Positions 1 to 9,469 are shown, counted from the first letter of the stretch. The stretch: DNA of 64,000 bases from Myceligenerans indicum (GCF_016742955.1 NZ_JABBYC010000001.1:124001-188000), one strand, 5' to 3'. Numbers and translations: made by a program. The notes: generated by a model not told the origin, from the letters alone.

Positions 1-2
1 TC

Positions 3-899
3 CAGCCGCCGCGGCGGAGGCCCAGGGCGTCGCTCAAGCTGCGCAACGCGCTGGTCGGCTGGACGTTCGTCCTGCCGAACTTCGCCGGGTTCGCGGTGCT
101 CACCCTCATCCCGGTGTTCCTGCTCTTCTACTACTCGATGACGAGCTGGAACATCTTCGGCAACGCCGACTGGGTGGGCCTGGAGAACTACTCGCGCCTC
201 ATCGGTGACAAGAGCTTCCACGTCGCGCTCGGCAACACCTTCTACTACGCCGCGTTCCACATCCCGCTGACCATCGCGGCGTCCCTGGGCCTCGCGCTGT
301 TGCTGAACCAGAAGCTGCGCGGCGCGGCGTTCTTCCGGACGGTGGCGTTCTTCCCGTACATCACGTCGATCGTGGCGATCGCCGTGGTGTGGAACATGCT
401 GTTCAGCCCGGAGTACGGGCCGATCAACCAGTTCATCGGCACCTTCGTGGGCGGAGAACTGCCCGGCTGGACGGTCTCCAAGGACTGGGCCATGCCCGCG
501 GTCATCATCGTGGGCACGTGGCGCTACATGGGCTACTACATGCTGCTGTTCCTGGCGGGCCTCCAGACGGTCCCGGCCGAGCTGCACGAGGCGGCCCGGA
601 TCGACGGAGCCGGCGTGTGGCAGCGGTTCTGGAACGTCACGCTGCCCTGCCTGCGGCCCACGATGTTCTTCGTGACGGTCATGGTGACCATCGAGAGCTT
701 CAAGGTCTTCGACCTCATCCTCGTCATGACGGAAGGCGGGCCCGGCCAGTCCACCCTGGTGCTCAGCCAGTACATCTGGCAGAAGGGCTTCGAGCAGTTC
801 GAGCTCGGGTACGCCTCGTCCGTGGCCGTCGTCCTCTTCCTCATCTGCATCGCCGTGACCGTGGTGCAGTTCCTCTACAACAAGCGGAGGGATGCGTGA
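3..899 (+). CDS. Carbohydrate ABC transporter permease, MalF type (5' end outside window)
   Basis: Membrane permease of a CUT1-type sugar importer; with the partner encoded next it forms the channel for a sugar delivered by a binding protein. The frame is open to the window edge, so the start lies upstream. 298 codons are visible, beginning in a basic stretch before the first membrane segment. Several hydrophobic segments are seen, and the loop that contacts the ATPase reads EAARIDGAGVWQRF. The stop overlaps the next ATG (TGATG), so the two permeases are translationally coupled. The binding protein is expected upstream. No ATPase gene is in view, as is common where a shared ATPase serves many importers. 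The substrate cannot be read; the galactanase at 2683 hints at arabinogalactan fragments (inference). Confidence 0.93.
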   Translation, partial: QPPRRRPRASLKLRNALVGWTFVLPNFAGFAVLTLIPVFLLFYYSMTSWNIFGNADWVGLENYSRLIGDKSFHVALGNTFYYAAFHIPLTIAASLGLALLLNQKLRGAAFFRTVAFFPYITSIVAIAVVWNMLFSPEYGPINQFIGTFVGGELPGWTVSKDWAMPAVIIVGTWRYMGYYMLLFLAGLQTVPAELHEAARIDGAGVWQRFWNVTLPCLRPTMFFVTVMVTIESFKVFDLILVMTEGGPGQSTLVLSQYIWQKGFEQFELGYASSVAVVLFLICIAVTVVQFLYNKRRDA

Positions 900-1738
900 T
901 GACCACCCGTCCGACCGCGCTCCGGAACACCGGCCGCATCCTGCTCTACGTGGCGATGACCGCCGCGGCAGCGGGCATCCTGCTGCCCTTCGCCTGGATG
1001 GTCATCTCCTCGCTGAAGACGAACAACCAGGTCTTCACCGCCCCCATCGAGTGGATCCCGGACCCCTTCCGGTGGCGCAACTACCTCGACATCTGGATCA
1101 AGGGCGACATGTTCACCTGGCTCCGCAACACCATGACGGTGTCGGTCGCGGTGACCTTCCTCCAGGTGACGACAGGCAGCTTCGCCGCCTACGGCTTCGC
1201 CAAGACGCGGTTCCCGGGACGCGACGCGCTCTTCCTGCTGTACATCGGCACGATCGCCGTGCCGTGGGCGTCGTACATGATCCCCCAGTTCCAGATGATC
1301 TCCAGCTGGGGCCTGGCCAACACGCTGTACTCGATCATGCTGCTCCAGGCGTTCGGCGCCTTCGGGGTCTTCCTCATGAAGCAGTACTACGAGTCGATCC
1401 CCGACTCGCTGTGCGAGGCGGCCCGCATCGACGGGCTGTCCGAGTACGGCATCTGGTGGCGCATCATGCTGCCGCTGTCCGTGCCCGCCCTGACCTCGCT
1501 GACGATCATCACCTTCGTCACGACCTGGAACGACTACCTCGGGCCGCTGATCTACCTGCGCGACCGTGAGCTGTGGACGATCCAGCTCGGACTGCAGCGC
1601 TTCGTCGGCGACTACAACGCCGAGCACGCGCTGATCATGGCCGGCTCCGTGCTCTCGGTGCTGCCGATCGCCCTCGTGTTCCTGCTCGGCCAGCGGTACT
1701 TCGTGCAGGGCATCGCGACCACGGGCGTCAAGGGGTGA
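899..1738 (+). CDS. Carbohydrate ABC transporter permease, MalG type
   Basis: Second permease of the CUT1 sugar importer, 279 residues, the usual length. The ATG is chosen because it overlaps the stop of the first permease (TGATG) and starts a typical MalG N-terminus with a membrane segment at about residues 14-34. The EAA loop near the C-terminal third reads EAARIDGLSEYGIWWRIMLP. The next ORF begins 7 bases after its stop, so the two permeases and the DUF624 protein are probably one operon. The frame is open far upstream of this ATG, but that part overlaps the first permease out of frame and is not coding. Confidence 0.95.
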   Translation: MTTRPTALRNTGRILLYVAMTAAAAGILLPFAWMVISSLKTNNQVFTAPIEWIPDPFRWRNYLDIWIKGDMFTWLRNTMTVSVAVTFLQVTTGSFAAYGFAKTRFPGRDALFLLYIGTIAVPWASYMIPQFQMISSWGLANTLYSIMLLQAFGAFGVFLMKQYYESIPDSLCEAARIDGLSEYGIWWRIMLPLSVPALTSLTIITFVTTWNDYLGPLIYLRDRELWTIQLGLQRFVGDYNAEHALIMAGSVLSVLPIALVFLLGQRYFVQGIATTGVKG

Positions 1739-1745
1739 GTGCCGG

Positions 1746-2498
1746 ATGACGATGTCAGGCGTGACGACGACGCACGGGGCGGGCCGCACGGCCGGCGCGC
1801 CCCGGCGCCGGCTCATCGCACCGGAGACCTACGAGCTGGTCTTCGGCACGATCTACACCGGACTGGTGACCAACGTGCTGCTCGTGGTCGCCTGCCTGCC
1901 GGCCGTGCTCCTGCTGGTCACGACCGACCTCTCCGCGACCTGGCTGCCCCTGGTGGTGGCCGCGCCGCTGGCGGGGCCGGCGCTGGCCGCGGCCTTCGCG
2001 GTGTTCGGCGAGTTCAGCGGGGACTCTCCGGCGACGCCCGTGCGCACGTTCGCCCGGGCGTGGCGCCGGCACCTGCGCCGGGGCCTGGCCGTCGGTGCGC
2101 TGGCCACCGGCGCCGTCGGCGTGCTCGTCGTGGACATCGTGTTCTTCTGGGGGCGCACGGTCGGCGCCGTCGTGATCCCGGTGCTGGCGACGCTCACCGC
2201 CGGGACGGTCGTGACCGCCTTCCTCACGCTGACCCTCCTGCCGGAGCAGCACACCGCCCGGTTGCGGGACCTGCTGCGCGCCGGGCTCTTCCTCGGCGCG
2301 CGACGCTGGTACCTGAGCGCGGGCATCGCCGCGCTGCTGGTCCTGCTGGCATCGGTGGTCGTCGCACGGCCCGCGGCCGGTCTCGGCTTCGCCGCGGCGC
2401 CGCTGCTCTACGCCGCCTGGGGCGCGGCACGCTTCGCGCTGCGCGCCCCGACGAGCCCCGCCGCCGACACCACGACCGCCGCCGACACCACGACCTGA
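1746..2498 (+). CDS. DUF624 (YesL-like) membrane protein
   Basis: 250-residue membrane protein with about five hydrophobic segments. It looks like the DUF624/YesL family, which is repeatedly encoded beside CUT1 sugar importers and has no established biochemical role. It starts 7 bases after the MalG-type gene, so co-transcription is likely. The C-terminal tail is low complexity: two perfect 18-bp repeats (2460-2477 and 2478-2495) directly precede the stop and give a repeated Ala-Ala-Asp-Thr-Thr-Thr motif. This tail probably arose by tandem duplication and is unlikely to matter for folding. Confidence 0.8.
   Translation: MTMSGVTTTHGAGRTAGAPRRRLIAPETYELVFGTIYTGLVTNVLLVVACLPAVLLLVTTDLSATWLPLVVAAPLAGPALAAAFAVFGEFSGDSPATPVRTFARAWRRHLRRGLAVGALATGAVGVLVVDIVFFWGRTVGAVVIPVLATLTAGTVVTAFLTLTLLPEQHTARLRDLLRAGLFLGARRWYLSAGIAALLVLLASVVVARPAAGLGFAAAPLLYAAWGAARFALRAPTSPAADTTTAADTTT
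2460..2495 (+). repeat. Two perfect 18-bp tandem repeats ending at a stop codon
   Basis: The unit GCCGCCGACACCACGACC occurs twice in frame as the last twelve codons of the DUF624 gene; TGA follows at 2496. It is one of several short tandem repeats at stop codons in this window. Confidence 0.95.
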
Positions 2499-2682
2499 GC
2501 GGCACCCACCTCGTGGCCCCGGTCAGGGACCGCGCCGTCGTGCCCGCACGGGCCGACCCCACCACCGGCCCGCGTTCCGCACCCGGGACGTGAGCCCCGT
2601 CGAGACGCAATCCCCACGGGACGTCGACGCCTCGTCGTCGTCCATCACCTCGAACCGCAACGATGCGGAAAGGAACCCGGAG

Positions 2683-5600
2683 ATGCTCACCTCACGCGCG
2701 AGCCGCCCCTGGCTCGCCATCCCGGCAGCGATCGCGCTGACGGCCGCCACGGCGGGAGGGCTCGCCGTCGCGGAGCCCGCACCGCCGTCGGCGGACGCCG
2801 TCGAGACCGTCACCGTCCGGCCCGATCCCTCCTACGCCGGCGGCGAGTGGGAGGGCTGGGGCTCGTCCCTGGTCTGGTCCGCGAACGCGACCGGCGACTA
2901 CCCCGACGAGATCCGCGACCGCCTGGTCGACCTCACCTACGGCCACGACGGACTGAACCTCAACATCGCGCGGTACAACATCGGCGGCGGCAACGCCCCC
3001 GGGGTGCGCGACGACTACATGAAGACCGGTGCCACCATGCCCGGCTGGTGGCAGGCCCCCGAGGGCATCGGCGTCGACGACCGCGACTGGTGGGACCCCG
3101 ACAACCCCGACGACTGGAACTGGGACGCCGACGCCAACCAGCGCTGGTGGGTCGACGCCATCAAGGGGAACGTCACCCGCTGGGAGGCGTTCAGCAACTC
3201 GCCGCCCTGGTTCCAGACCGTCAGCGGCTACGTGTCCGGCGGATTCGACGGAAACGACGAGCAGCTCCGCCAGGACACGCTCGACGACTTCGCGACCTAC
3301 CTCGTGCGCGTCATGGAGCACGTCGAGGAAGCGCACGGCATCGAGTTCGACACGGTCAACCCCCTCAACGAGCCGAACACCAACTACTGGTCCACCACGC
3401 TCGGCGCCGACGGCCAGCCCGTGGGCGGACGCCAGGAAGGTGCGCACGCCGGGCCGGAGCGTCAGGCGGAGGCCGTCGAGGCGCTCGCCGCAGAGCTTGC
3501 CAAGCCGGGGACCAGCACCGACGCGAAGATCTCGGCGCCGGACGAGACCAACCCGGGCAAGTTCCTCAGCGACTGGAGGGGCTGGTCCGACGCTGCGCGC
3601 GACAGCGTCGCGCAGCTCAACGTGCACACGTACGGCACCGGGCAGCGCACCGGGGCGCGGGACGTGGCCAAGGGCGCTGCCAAGCCGCTGTGGATGAGCG
3701 AGGTCGAGGGCAACTGGGGCCCGCCGTCGGACTACGAGACGATGGCGCCCGGGCTCGGTATCGCCGACCGCATCACCGACGATCTGCGGGAGCTGGAGCC
3801 CACGGCCTGGGTGCTGTGGCAGCCGATCGAGGACTACGACGCCCAGATCGCCGGCGGCGGGAACTGGGGCTCCATCCAGGTCCCGTTCTCCTGCGACGCC
3901 GACGACACCCTGGAGACCTGCCCCATCCGGCTGAACTCCAAGTTCGACACGATCCGCAACTTCACGCACTACATCACCCCGGGCGACCACCTGGTGGCCA
4001 CGAACGACACCGACTCGACCGCGGCGGTCCGGGGCGACGGCACGGGCGTGACGCTGGTGCACGTCAACCCGCGCCAGGACGCACGGGCGGTGACGATCGA
4101 CCTGTCGGGGTTCCGCGACATCTCCTCCGGCGCGACCGTGACCCCCGTGGTCACCTCGGCCGCCGGTGCCCTCGTGGCCGGCGAACCGGTCGCGGTGTCC
4201 GGGACCTCGGCGACGCTGGAGGTTCCGGGTGAGTCGGTGACGACCTTCCTGGTCGATGGTGTGTCCGGGGTGGCCCGTGACGCCGCGCTCGCCCAGGACG
4301 GGCACGCGTACCGGTTCGTCGGTGCCGCCTCCGGGCTGGCGCTGGCCCCGGGGGACGACGGCGGGCTCGTGATCCGCGACACGGCCGGCTCCGACCGGGA
4401 CCAGCTGTGGACCCTGGAGCGCGTGCGGGACGCGTACGGCCGCGGCGTGGGCCACCGTCCGGTCGAGTCGCACCGCGCCTGGTACGACGTCGTGAACGTG
4501 GCGACGGGGGAGCGGCTCGCGGTGCGGGACGGTGACCTGGTCACCGAGGCGCCGTCGGCCGGGACGGACGGCCCTGGCACGGGCAGGCGCCCGGCGCCCG
4601 ACGCGGCGGCGAGCTGGATGCTCTCCACCACCGGCGACGGGTCGTACACACTGGTCAACGTGGCCACCGGGCTGCTGCCGGACGTCTGGGGCGATGCCCG
4701 GTCCGACGGCGCGAAGGTGGGGCTGTACACGCCGACCGCGGGGAGCAACCAGCGCTGGACCGTGTTCGACGAGACGCCGTCCGGCACCGTCCCCGTCGAC
4801 CTGTTCACCGTGCCGGGCCTGGCGCCGGAGCTGCCGGAGTCCGTGACGGGGGTGTTCCGCGACGGCGAGCGCGGCGAGCTGCCTGTGACCTGGGACGACG
4901 TCGACCCATCGGCCTGGGACGAGACCGGCACCGTGGAGGTTGCCGGGACCGCCGTCGGGCCGGACGGATCGCGCGTTCCGGCCGTGGCCGAGGTGCTGGT
5001 GGACACGATCGACACGACGGAGCCGGCGACGGCCCGCACCTACGCGGGCGGCGAGCCGGAGCTGCCCGGCACCGTGACCGGGGTCGGGGCGACGGGCATC
5101 CGCGTGGAGCTGCCTGTGACCTGGGGCCCTGGTGGCCCGTACGACGTCGTCGGGACCGTGGTGGTCGACGGCGAGGCGACGCTGCCCGACGGTGCGACGA
5201 TCGCGGCCACGGCCGAGGTCACGGTCACCGAGCCGGAGACCGGCAACCTGGCCACGGCCGACGGCGTCACCGTCTCCTCGACGTACACCGAGCCGGGCTA
5301 CTCCGAGGCCGGGCTGCGCAACGGCGTCTTCGAGGAGAAGGCGTGGTCCAACTGGCGCTCGGGGACCAAGAACCCGAGCGACACGCTGACGTTCGAGCTC
5401 GGCAAGGACCGGGACGTGACCGGCGCCGTGGTGCACTTCTGGCGCGACGGCGGCAACCGGAGCTGGGCCGAGACCGTCCGGGTCGAGGTGCGTGACGGCT
5501 CCGGGGTGTGGGTCCCGGCCGGGCCGGAGGTCGCGGTGGACGGTGACGTCGACGGGCACCCGGTCACCGAGGTGGTGCTCGGCGAGACGATCCGCACCGA

Positions 5601-5691
5601 CGCCGTCCGCGTGATCCTGGACCAGTTCGACGGCGGCTACACGACCGCGGGTGAGGTCGAGATCCTGGGGCTGGTGCCGGCCCAGGGCTGA
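2683..5691 (+). CDS. Secreted GH30 glycoside hydrolase, probable endo-beta-1,6-galactanase, with ricin, Ig-like and discoidin modules
   Basis: Extracellular polysaccharide hydrolase of 1002 residues. The ATG at 2683 is preferred over an upstream ATG-type start at 2590 because it has a Shine-Dalgarno-like AGGAA and opens a clean signal peptide (about residues 1-30). The catalytic domain (about 35-450) resembles GH30, apparently the beta-1,6-galactanase branch: the acid/base is probably Glu230 in NPLNEPN and the nucleophile Glu340 in WMSEVEGNWG. Next come a ricin-type trefoil (about 530-705), two group-4 bacterial Ig-like repeats (about 706-850) and a discoidin/F5-8C-like carbohydrate-binding module (about 857-1002). 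Its place after sugar permeases suggests release and import of galactan oligosaccharides. The family call is firm; the exact substrate is inference. It ends at a strong terminator. Confidence 0.88.
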   Translation: MLTSRASRPWLAIPAAIALTAATAGGLAVAEPAPPSADAVETVTVRPDPSYAGGEWEGWGSSLVWSANATGDYPDEIRDRLVDLTYGHDGLNLNIARYNIGGGNAPGVRDDYMKTGATMPGWWQAPEGIGVDDRDWWDPDNPDDWNWDADANQRWWVDAIKGNVTRWEAFSNSPPWFQTVSGYVSGGFDGNDEQLRQDTLDDFATYLVRVMEHVEEAHGIEFDTVNPLNEPNTNYWSTTLGADGQPVGGRQEGAHAGPERQAEAVEALAAELAKPGTSTDAKISAPDETNPGKFLSDWRGWSDAARDSVAQLNVHTYGTGQRTGARDVAKGAAKPLWMSEVEGNWGPPSDYETMAPGLGIADRITDDLRELEPTAWVLWQPIEDYDAQIAGGGNWGSIQVPFSCDADDTLETCPIRLNSKFDTIRNFTHYITPGDHLVATNDTDSTAAVRGDGTGVTLVHVNPRQDARAVTIDLSGFRDISSGATVTPVVTSAAGALVAGEPVAVSGTSATLEVPGESVTTFLVDGVSGVARDAALAQDGHAYRFVGAASGLALAPGDDGGLVIRDTAGSDRDQLWTLERVRDAYGRGVGHRPVESHRAWYDVVNVATGERLAVRDGDLVTEAPSAGTDGPGTGRRPAPDAAASWMLSTTGDGSYTLVNVATGLLPDVWGDARSDGAKVGLYTPTAGSNQRWTVFDETPSGTVPVDLFTVPGLAPELPESVTGVFRDGERGELPVTWDDVDPSAWDETGTVEVAGTAVGPDGSRVPAVAEVLVDTIDTTEPATARTYAGGEPELPGTVTGVGATGIRVELPVTWGPGGPYDVVGTVVVDGEATLPDGATIAATAEVTVTEPETGNLATADGVTVSSTYTEPGYSEAGLRNGVFEEKAWSNWRSGTKNPSDTLTFELGKDRDVTGAVVHFWRDGGNRSWAETVRVEVRDGSGVWVPAGPEVAVDGDVDGHPVTEVVLGETIRTDAVRVILDQFDGGYTTAGEVEILGLVPAQG

Positions 5692-5705
5692 CCGTCGGCA
5701 ACGGC

Positions 5706-5751
5706 CGAGGCGCCCCGGGCGACGACACCTGTCGTCGCCCGGGGCGCCTCG
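5706..5751. terminator. Bidirectional terminator between the GH30 gene and folD
   Basis: Perfect 21-bp inverted repeat (5706-5726 and 5731-5751) with the 4-base loop ACCT, between two convergent genes. There is no T-run, as is common in high-G+C actinobacteria. Confidence 0.85.
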
Positions 5752-5767
5752 CGTCCGCTCGGCCGGT

Positions 5768-6649
5768 TCAGCCGGCCGAGCGCTCCGCCATCTCGACGAC
5801 GTTCGCGAGCAGCATCGCGCGGGTCATCGGCCCGACCCCGCCCGGGTTGGGGGAGTACCACGACGCCTTCTCACGGGCCCCGGCCGAGACGTCGCCCACC
5901 ACCTTCGACTTCCCCGTGGCCGGGTCGGTCTCACGCGAGACGCCGACGTCGATCAGCACGGCGCCGTCCTTGACCATGTCGGCCGTCACGATGTCCTTGA
6001 CGCCCGCCGCCGCGACGACGACGTCGGCCCGACGCACCAGACCCTCGAGGTCCCGGGTTCCCGTGTGGGTCAGCGTCACGGTGGCGTTCACCGAGCGCCG
6101 CGTGAGCAGCAGCCCGATCGGCCGGCCCACGGTCACCCCGCGGCCCAGCACCACGACCTCCTTGCCCTTCAGGTCGATGTCGTGCCGCAGCATCAGGTCG
6201 ATGATCCCGCGCGGCGTGCAGGGCAGCGGCGAGGTGATCTCCTCGTTGACCCGCAGCACGAGACGCCCCAGGTTGGTGGGGTGCAGGCCGTCGGCGTCCT
6301 TGTCAGGATCGATGAGTTCCAGGATCCGGTTGGTGTCGATGCCCTTCGGCAGGGGGAGCTGCACGATGTACCCGGTGCAGGCCGGGTCCTCGTTCAGCCG
6401 TCGGACCGCCGCCTCGATGTCCTCCTGCGTGGCCTCGGCCGGCAGGTCCTCGCGGATCGACGCGATGCCCACCTCCGCGCAGTCCTTGTGCTTGCCGTTC
6501 ACGTACCACCGCGAACCAGGGTCGTCGCCCACGAGCAGCGTCCCCAGCCCCGGGGTCACGCCTTGGGCGGCCAGCGCGGCCACCCGCTCGGACAGTTCCG
6601 CCTTGATGGTGGCGGCGGTCGCCTTGCCGTCGAGAATCTGTGCGTTCAT
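5768..6649 (-). CDS. folD: Bifunctional methylenetetrahydrofolate dehydrogenase/cyclohydrolase
   Basis: Cytosolic enzyme that interconverts 5,10-methylene-, methenyl- and 10-formyl-tetrahydrofolate using NADP. The 293 residues match the family length. Visible hallmarks are [14 protein letters not shown] (active-site Tyr and Lys), VQLPLP, PCTPRG, the cofactor loop GRGVTVGRP and the C-terminal NPGGVGPMT. It lies 81 bases after glyA on the same strand. The pair makes a compact one-carbon operon: GlyA produces methylene-THF and FolD oxidises it to formyl-THF for purines. Both are therefore probably under the ZTP riboswitch upstream of glyA. Confidence 0.97.
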   Translation of the reverse strand: MNAQILDGKATAATIKAELSERVAALAAQGVTPGLGTLLVGDDPGSRWYVNGKHKDCAEVGIASIREDLPAEATQEDIEAAVRRLNEDPACTGYIVQLPLPKGIDTNRILELIDPDKDADGLHPTNLGRLVLRVNEEITSPLPCTPRGIIDLMLRHDIDLKGKEVVVLGRGVTVGRPIGLLLTRRSVNATVTLTHTGTRDLEGLVRRADVVVAAAGVKDIVTADMVKDGAVLIDVGVSRETDPATGKSKVVGDVSAGAREKASWYSPNPGGVGPMTRAMLLANVVEMAERSAG

Positions 6650-6730
6650 CTGTTCTCCAGGAAGCGATGTGGCCGGGGCCCGCCGGGTTCCGGCGAACCC
6701 CGGCCACGGGATGTCGGTCGGTCGTCGAGG

Positions 6731-8023
6731 TCAGAGGTTCGGGTAGAGCGGGAAGTCCGCCGTGAGCCTCGCGACCCGGGCTGCCAGCGCGTCCACGTCG
6801 GCCGTCGCCCCGTCCTTCAGCGCCGTGGCGATGATGTCCGCCACCTCGGTGAACTCGGTGTCGCCGAACCCGCGCGTGGCCAGCGCGGGCGTGCCGATCC
6901 GCAGGCCGGAGGTGACGCGCGGCGGGCGCGGGTCGAACGGCACGGCGTTGCGGTTCACGGTGATCCCCGCGTCGTGCAGGAGATCCTCGGCCTGCTGGCC
7001 GTCCAGCTGGGAGTTGCGCAGGTCCACCAGGGCCAGGTGGACGTCGGTGCCGCCTGTCAGGACGGACACGCCGGCGTCGGTCACGTCGGACTGCGTGAGG
7101 CGGTCGGCGATGATCCGCGCGCCGCGCACGGTGCGCTCCTGGCGCTCCTTGAAGCCCTCGGACGCGGCGATCTTGAAGGCGACGGCCTTGGCCGCGACGA
7201 CATGCATGAGCGGGCCGCCCTGCTGGCCCGGGAACACCGCCGAGTCGATCTTCTTCGCGTACTCCTCGCGCGTCAGGATGAAGCCGGAGCGCGGGCCGCC
7301 GATGGTCTTGTGCACCGTCGAGGACGTCACGTCGGCGTACGGCACCGGCGAGGGGTGCAGCCCGGCGGCGACGAGGCCGGCGAAGTGCGCCATGTCGACC
7401 CACAGCTTGGCGCCGACCTCGTCCGCGATCTCGCGGAACGCGGCGAAGTCGAGCTGGCGCGGGTAGGCGGACCAGCCGGCGATGATGACGTCCGGCTGGT
7501 GCTCCAGGGCCGCCTTGCGCACCGCGTCCATGTCGATGCGGTGGGTGGTGGGGTCGACGCCGTACCCGGCGACGTCGTACAGGCGGCCGGAGAAGTTGAT
7601 CTTCATGCCGTGCGTGAGGTGACCGCCGTGCGCCAGCTCCAGGCCCAGGATCTTGTCACCCGGGCGGATCAGCGCGTGCAGCACCGCAGCGTTGGCCTGC
7701 GCGCCCGAGTGCGGCTGGACGTTGACGTGCTCGGCGCCGAACAGTGCCTGGGCGCGGTCCTTGGCCAGGTTCTCGGCGATGTCCACCTGCTCGCAGCCGC
7801 CGTAGTAGCGCTTGCCGGGGTAGCCCTCGGCGTACTTGTTGGTCAGGACCGAACCCTGCGCCTCGAGCACGGCGGTGGGGACGAAGTTCTCCGACGCGAT
7901 CATCTCGAGCGTGTCGCGCTGGCGGGCGAGCTCGCCGTCGAGCACGGCGGCGATCTCGGGGTCCACCTGTGCGAGCGGCGCGTTCATCACGTCGGCGGGA
8001 AGGTCGGGAGTCTGAGCGCTCAT
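6731..8023 (-). CDS. glyA: Serine hydroxymethyltransferase
   Basis: PLP enzyme that converts serine and THF to glycine and 5,10-methylene-THF. The ATG at 8023 follows GAGGAG and gives 430 residues, the normal size; a longer frame begins at 8143 but adds 40 residues unlike the family. Features include [10 protein letters not shown] near the N-terminus, [18 protein letters not shown], the PLP-lysine motif [12 protein letters not shown] and the C-terminal [10 protein letters not shown]. The 5' leader (about 8024-8328) carries a ZTP riboswitch, so expression should rise when ZTP accumulates through shortage of 10-formyl-THF. Confidence 0.97.
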   Translation of the reverse strand: MSAQTPDLPADVMNAPLAQVDPEIAAVLDGELARQRDTLEMIASENFVPTAVLEAQGSVLTNKYAEGYPGKRYYGGCEQVDIAENLAKDRAQALFGAEHVNVQPHSGAQANAAVLHALIRPGDKILGLELAHGGHLTHGMKINFSGRLYDVAGYGVDPTTHRIDMDAVRKAALEHQPDVIIAGWSAYPRQLDFAAFREIADEVGAKLWVDMAHFAGLVAAGLHPSPVPYADVTSSTVHKTIGGPRSGFILTREEYAKKIDSAVFPGQQGGPLMHVVAAKAVAFKIAASEGFKERQERTVRGARIIADRLTQSDVTDAGVSVLTGGTDVHLALVDLRNSQLDGQQAEDLLHDAGITVNRNAVPFDPRPPRVTSGLRIGTPALATRGFGDTEFTEVADIIATALKDGATADVDALAARVARLTADFPLYPNL

Positions 8024-8182
8024 TGCGTCTCCTCGAATCTGGCTGGACTGACATCGACGACGGGTGAGCGCGGGGTGAGAGCCGAGGAACGAGGCACTCA
8101 CCCGGTGCGGAACCCGAGGAGATGTCGGATCTGACACTGACATCGACGGTCTCGCGTCGGGTCCGCCTCACCGCGACCGGGA

Positions 8183-8223
8183 GCCCGGCGGGGTGCGCAC
8201 CTTCTGGCGAGGTGACCCCGGGC
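8183..8223 (-). terminator. Putative riboswitch-controlled terminator hairpin in the glyA leader
   Basis: On the minus strand GCCCGGGGT...ACCCCGCCGGGC forms a G+C stem with an inner CACC/GGTG helix. Its 5' arm reuses the GGGC that closes the ZTP aptamer, so aptamer and hairpin cannot both form fully. This fits a ligand-on transcription switch. There is no T-run, so the mode (termination or another block) is inference. Confidence 0.55.
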
Positions 8224-8330
8224 CCAGGCGAACGACCCGTCGTCGGCACAGTACGTCGCTCCCCGGTGGTTGCTCCACCTCGTCCCACCGTGCCCGCTCG
8301 GGTCCGGCCGGATGGCGCCAGTCACGACGG
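8221..8330 (-). ncRNA. ZTP (pfl-motif) riboswitch upstream of glyA-folD
   Basis: Read on the minus strand, the leader contains the conserved blocks GTCGTGACTGGCG, GTGGGA, CAACCACCGGGGAGCGAC and TTCGCCTGGGC in the order and spacing known for the pfl RNA. P1 is GTCG (8328-8325) with CGAC (8258-8255). The pseudoknot pairs GGCG (8319-8316) with CGCC (8230-8227). Known ZTP riboswitches sense 5-aminoimidazole-4-carboxamide ribotide phosphates and control purine and one-carbon genes, which matches glyA and folD. The rest of the 8024-8456 gap holds the promoter, the switching hairpin and a short stretch before the glyA Shine-Dalgarno with no gene. Confidence 0.9.
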
Positions 8331-8334
8331 GGAA

Positions 8335-8340
8335 ATCCTA
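8335..8340 (-). promoter_or_regulatory. -10 element for the glyA-folD transcript
   Basis: TAGGAT on the minus strand at 8340-8335 places a start site at about 8328, exactly where the P1 stem of the ZTP aptamer begins. No convincing -35 was found. Confidence 0.55.
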
Positions 8341-8456
8341 GCAGCGCCCGGCGCCGTCGTGAGGGCCGCGACGTGCACCGTGGACGGGGCCCGGACTCCT
8401 TCTGCGGGCAGCAGAAGAGGTGGCCGCGCCCGTCGGCGCCTGATGGACTCCCTCCC

Positions 8457-9443
8457 ATGAAGATCCTTGTTCTGGGTGGAACCGTCTTCCTGTCCCGCGC
8501 CGTCGCCGTCGAGGCCGTGGCACGCGGCCATGACGTCCTGTGCGCGGCGCGTGGCGTCAGCGGCTCCCCGCCCCACGGCGCGTCGCTGGTGCGCTGGGAC
8601 CGGAACGATCCCGTGCCCGTCGAACTGACCCGGCAGGCCCCCGACGCCGTGGTCGACGTGTCGCGGACCCCGTCCCACGTGCGCCGAGCGGTTGCCGCGT
8701 TCGGGGACGCGCACTGGACGTTCGTCTCCACGATCAACGTGTACTCCGACGTCACCACCCCGGGCGGCACACCGGCGACCCTGCCGCTGCACGAGGCGAT
8801 CGAGACGGACGAGGACCCTGCCTCGGGTCCGGAGGTCTACGGAGCGATGAAGGTGGCCTGCGAGAACGCCGTGCGTGCCGGAGTCCCGGCGTCGCTGGTC
8901 CTCCGGCCCGGCCTCATCGCGGGGCCCGGTGACCCGAGCGGCCGCTTCACCTACTGGCCCGCCCGCTTCGCCGAGGCCGCCGCCGACGGCGGTCCGGTCC
9001 TGGTCCCCGAGCCCGTCGATGCGCTCGTCCAGCTCATCGACGTACGCGACCTGGCCCGCTGGATCGTCGACGGCGCCGAGACGGGCAGCACCGGCGTCCT
9101 CGACGCCATCGGCCGGCCCGTGCCGCGGTCCGAGGTCCTCTCGCAGGTGGCCGCCGGCGTGGAGGCGTCACCCGACCTCGTGCGGGTCGGGACCGAGACG
9201 CTCACGGCGCACGGGGTCGCTCCCTGGTCCGGCGACCGGTCCCTGCCCCTGTGGATCGACGACCCGGACTGGGCCGGCCTGCTCGCCCACGACGTCACGG
9301 CGTCGTACGACGCCGGTCTGCGGACACGGCCCGTGAGCGAGACCGCCCGGGACACCCTGACCTGGCTCCGGTCCACGCCTGACGCGACCGTCACGGGCCT
9401 GACCCGCGCCGAGGAACTGGACCTCCTGCGCACGGTCGGGTGA
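8457..9443 (+). CDS. NAD-dependent epimerase/dehydratase-family protein (extended SDR)
   Basis: 328-residue Rossmann-fold protein. The N-terminus KILVLGGTVFLSRAV binds the nucleotide but departs from the usual GxxGxxG (GGTVFLS). A Ser in FVSTINVYSD and Tyr128/Lys132 in VYGAMK supply the SDR catalytic set. Such proteins act as nucleotide-sugar or small-molecule reductases; the substrate is unknown. It is divergent from glyA and stands alone. The next gene is convergent with it and its stop lies 26 bases away. Confidence 0.8.
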   Translation: MKILVLGGTVFLSRAVAVEAVARGHDVLCAARGVSGSPPHGASLVRWDRNDPVPVELTRQAPDAVVDVSRTPSHVRRAVAAFGDAHWTFVSTINVYSDVTTPGGTPATLPLHEAIETDEDPASGPEVYGAMKVACENAVRAGVPASLVLRPGLIAGPGDPSGRFTYWPARFAEAAADGGPVLVPEPVDALVQLIDVRDLARWIVDGAETGSTGVLDAIGRPVPRSEVLSQVAAGVEASPDLVRVGTETLTAHGVAPWSGDRSLPLWIDDPDWAGLLAHDVTASYDAGLRTRPVSETARDTLTWLRSTPDATVTGLTRAEELDLLRTVG

Positions 9444-9469
9444 GAGGCGGCGCCACGCCCGGCGGGCGG

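Noticed and set aside
2692-5559. 955-codon open frame antisense to the GH30 gene
   Set aside because: Low-complexity His/Val/Arg/Gly composition typical of antisense frames in high-G+C DNA; the sense frame has a signal peptide, catalytic motifs and modules.
5651-8134. 827-codon plus-strand frame across folD and glyA
   Set aside because: Antisense to two unmistakable enzymes and to the terminator; no family similarity.
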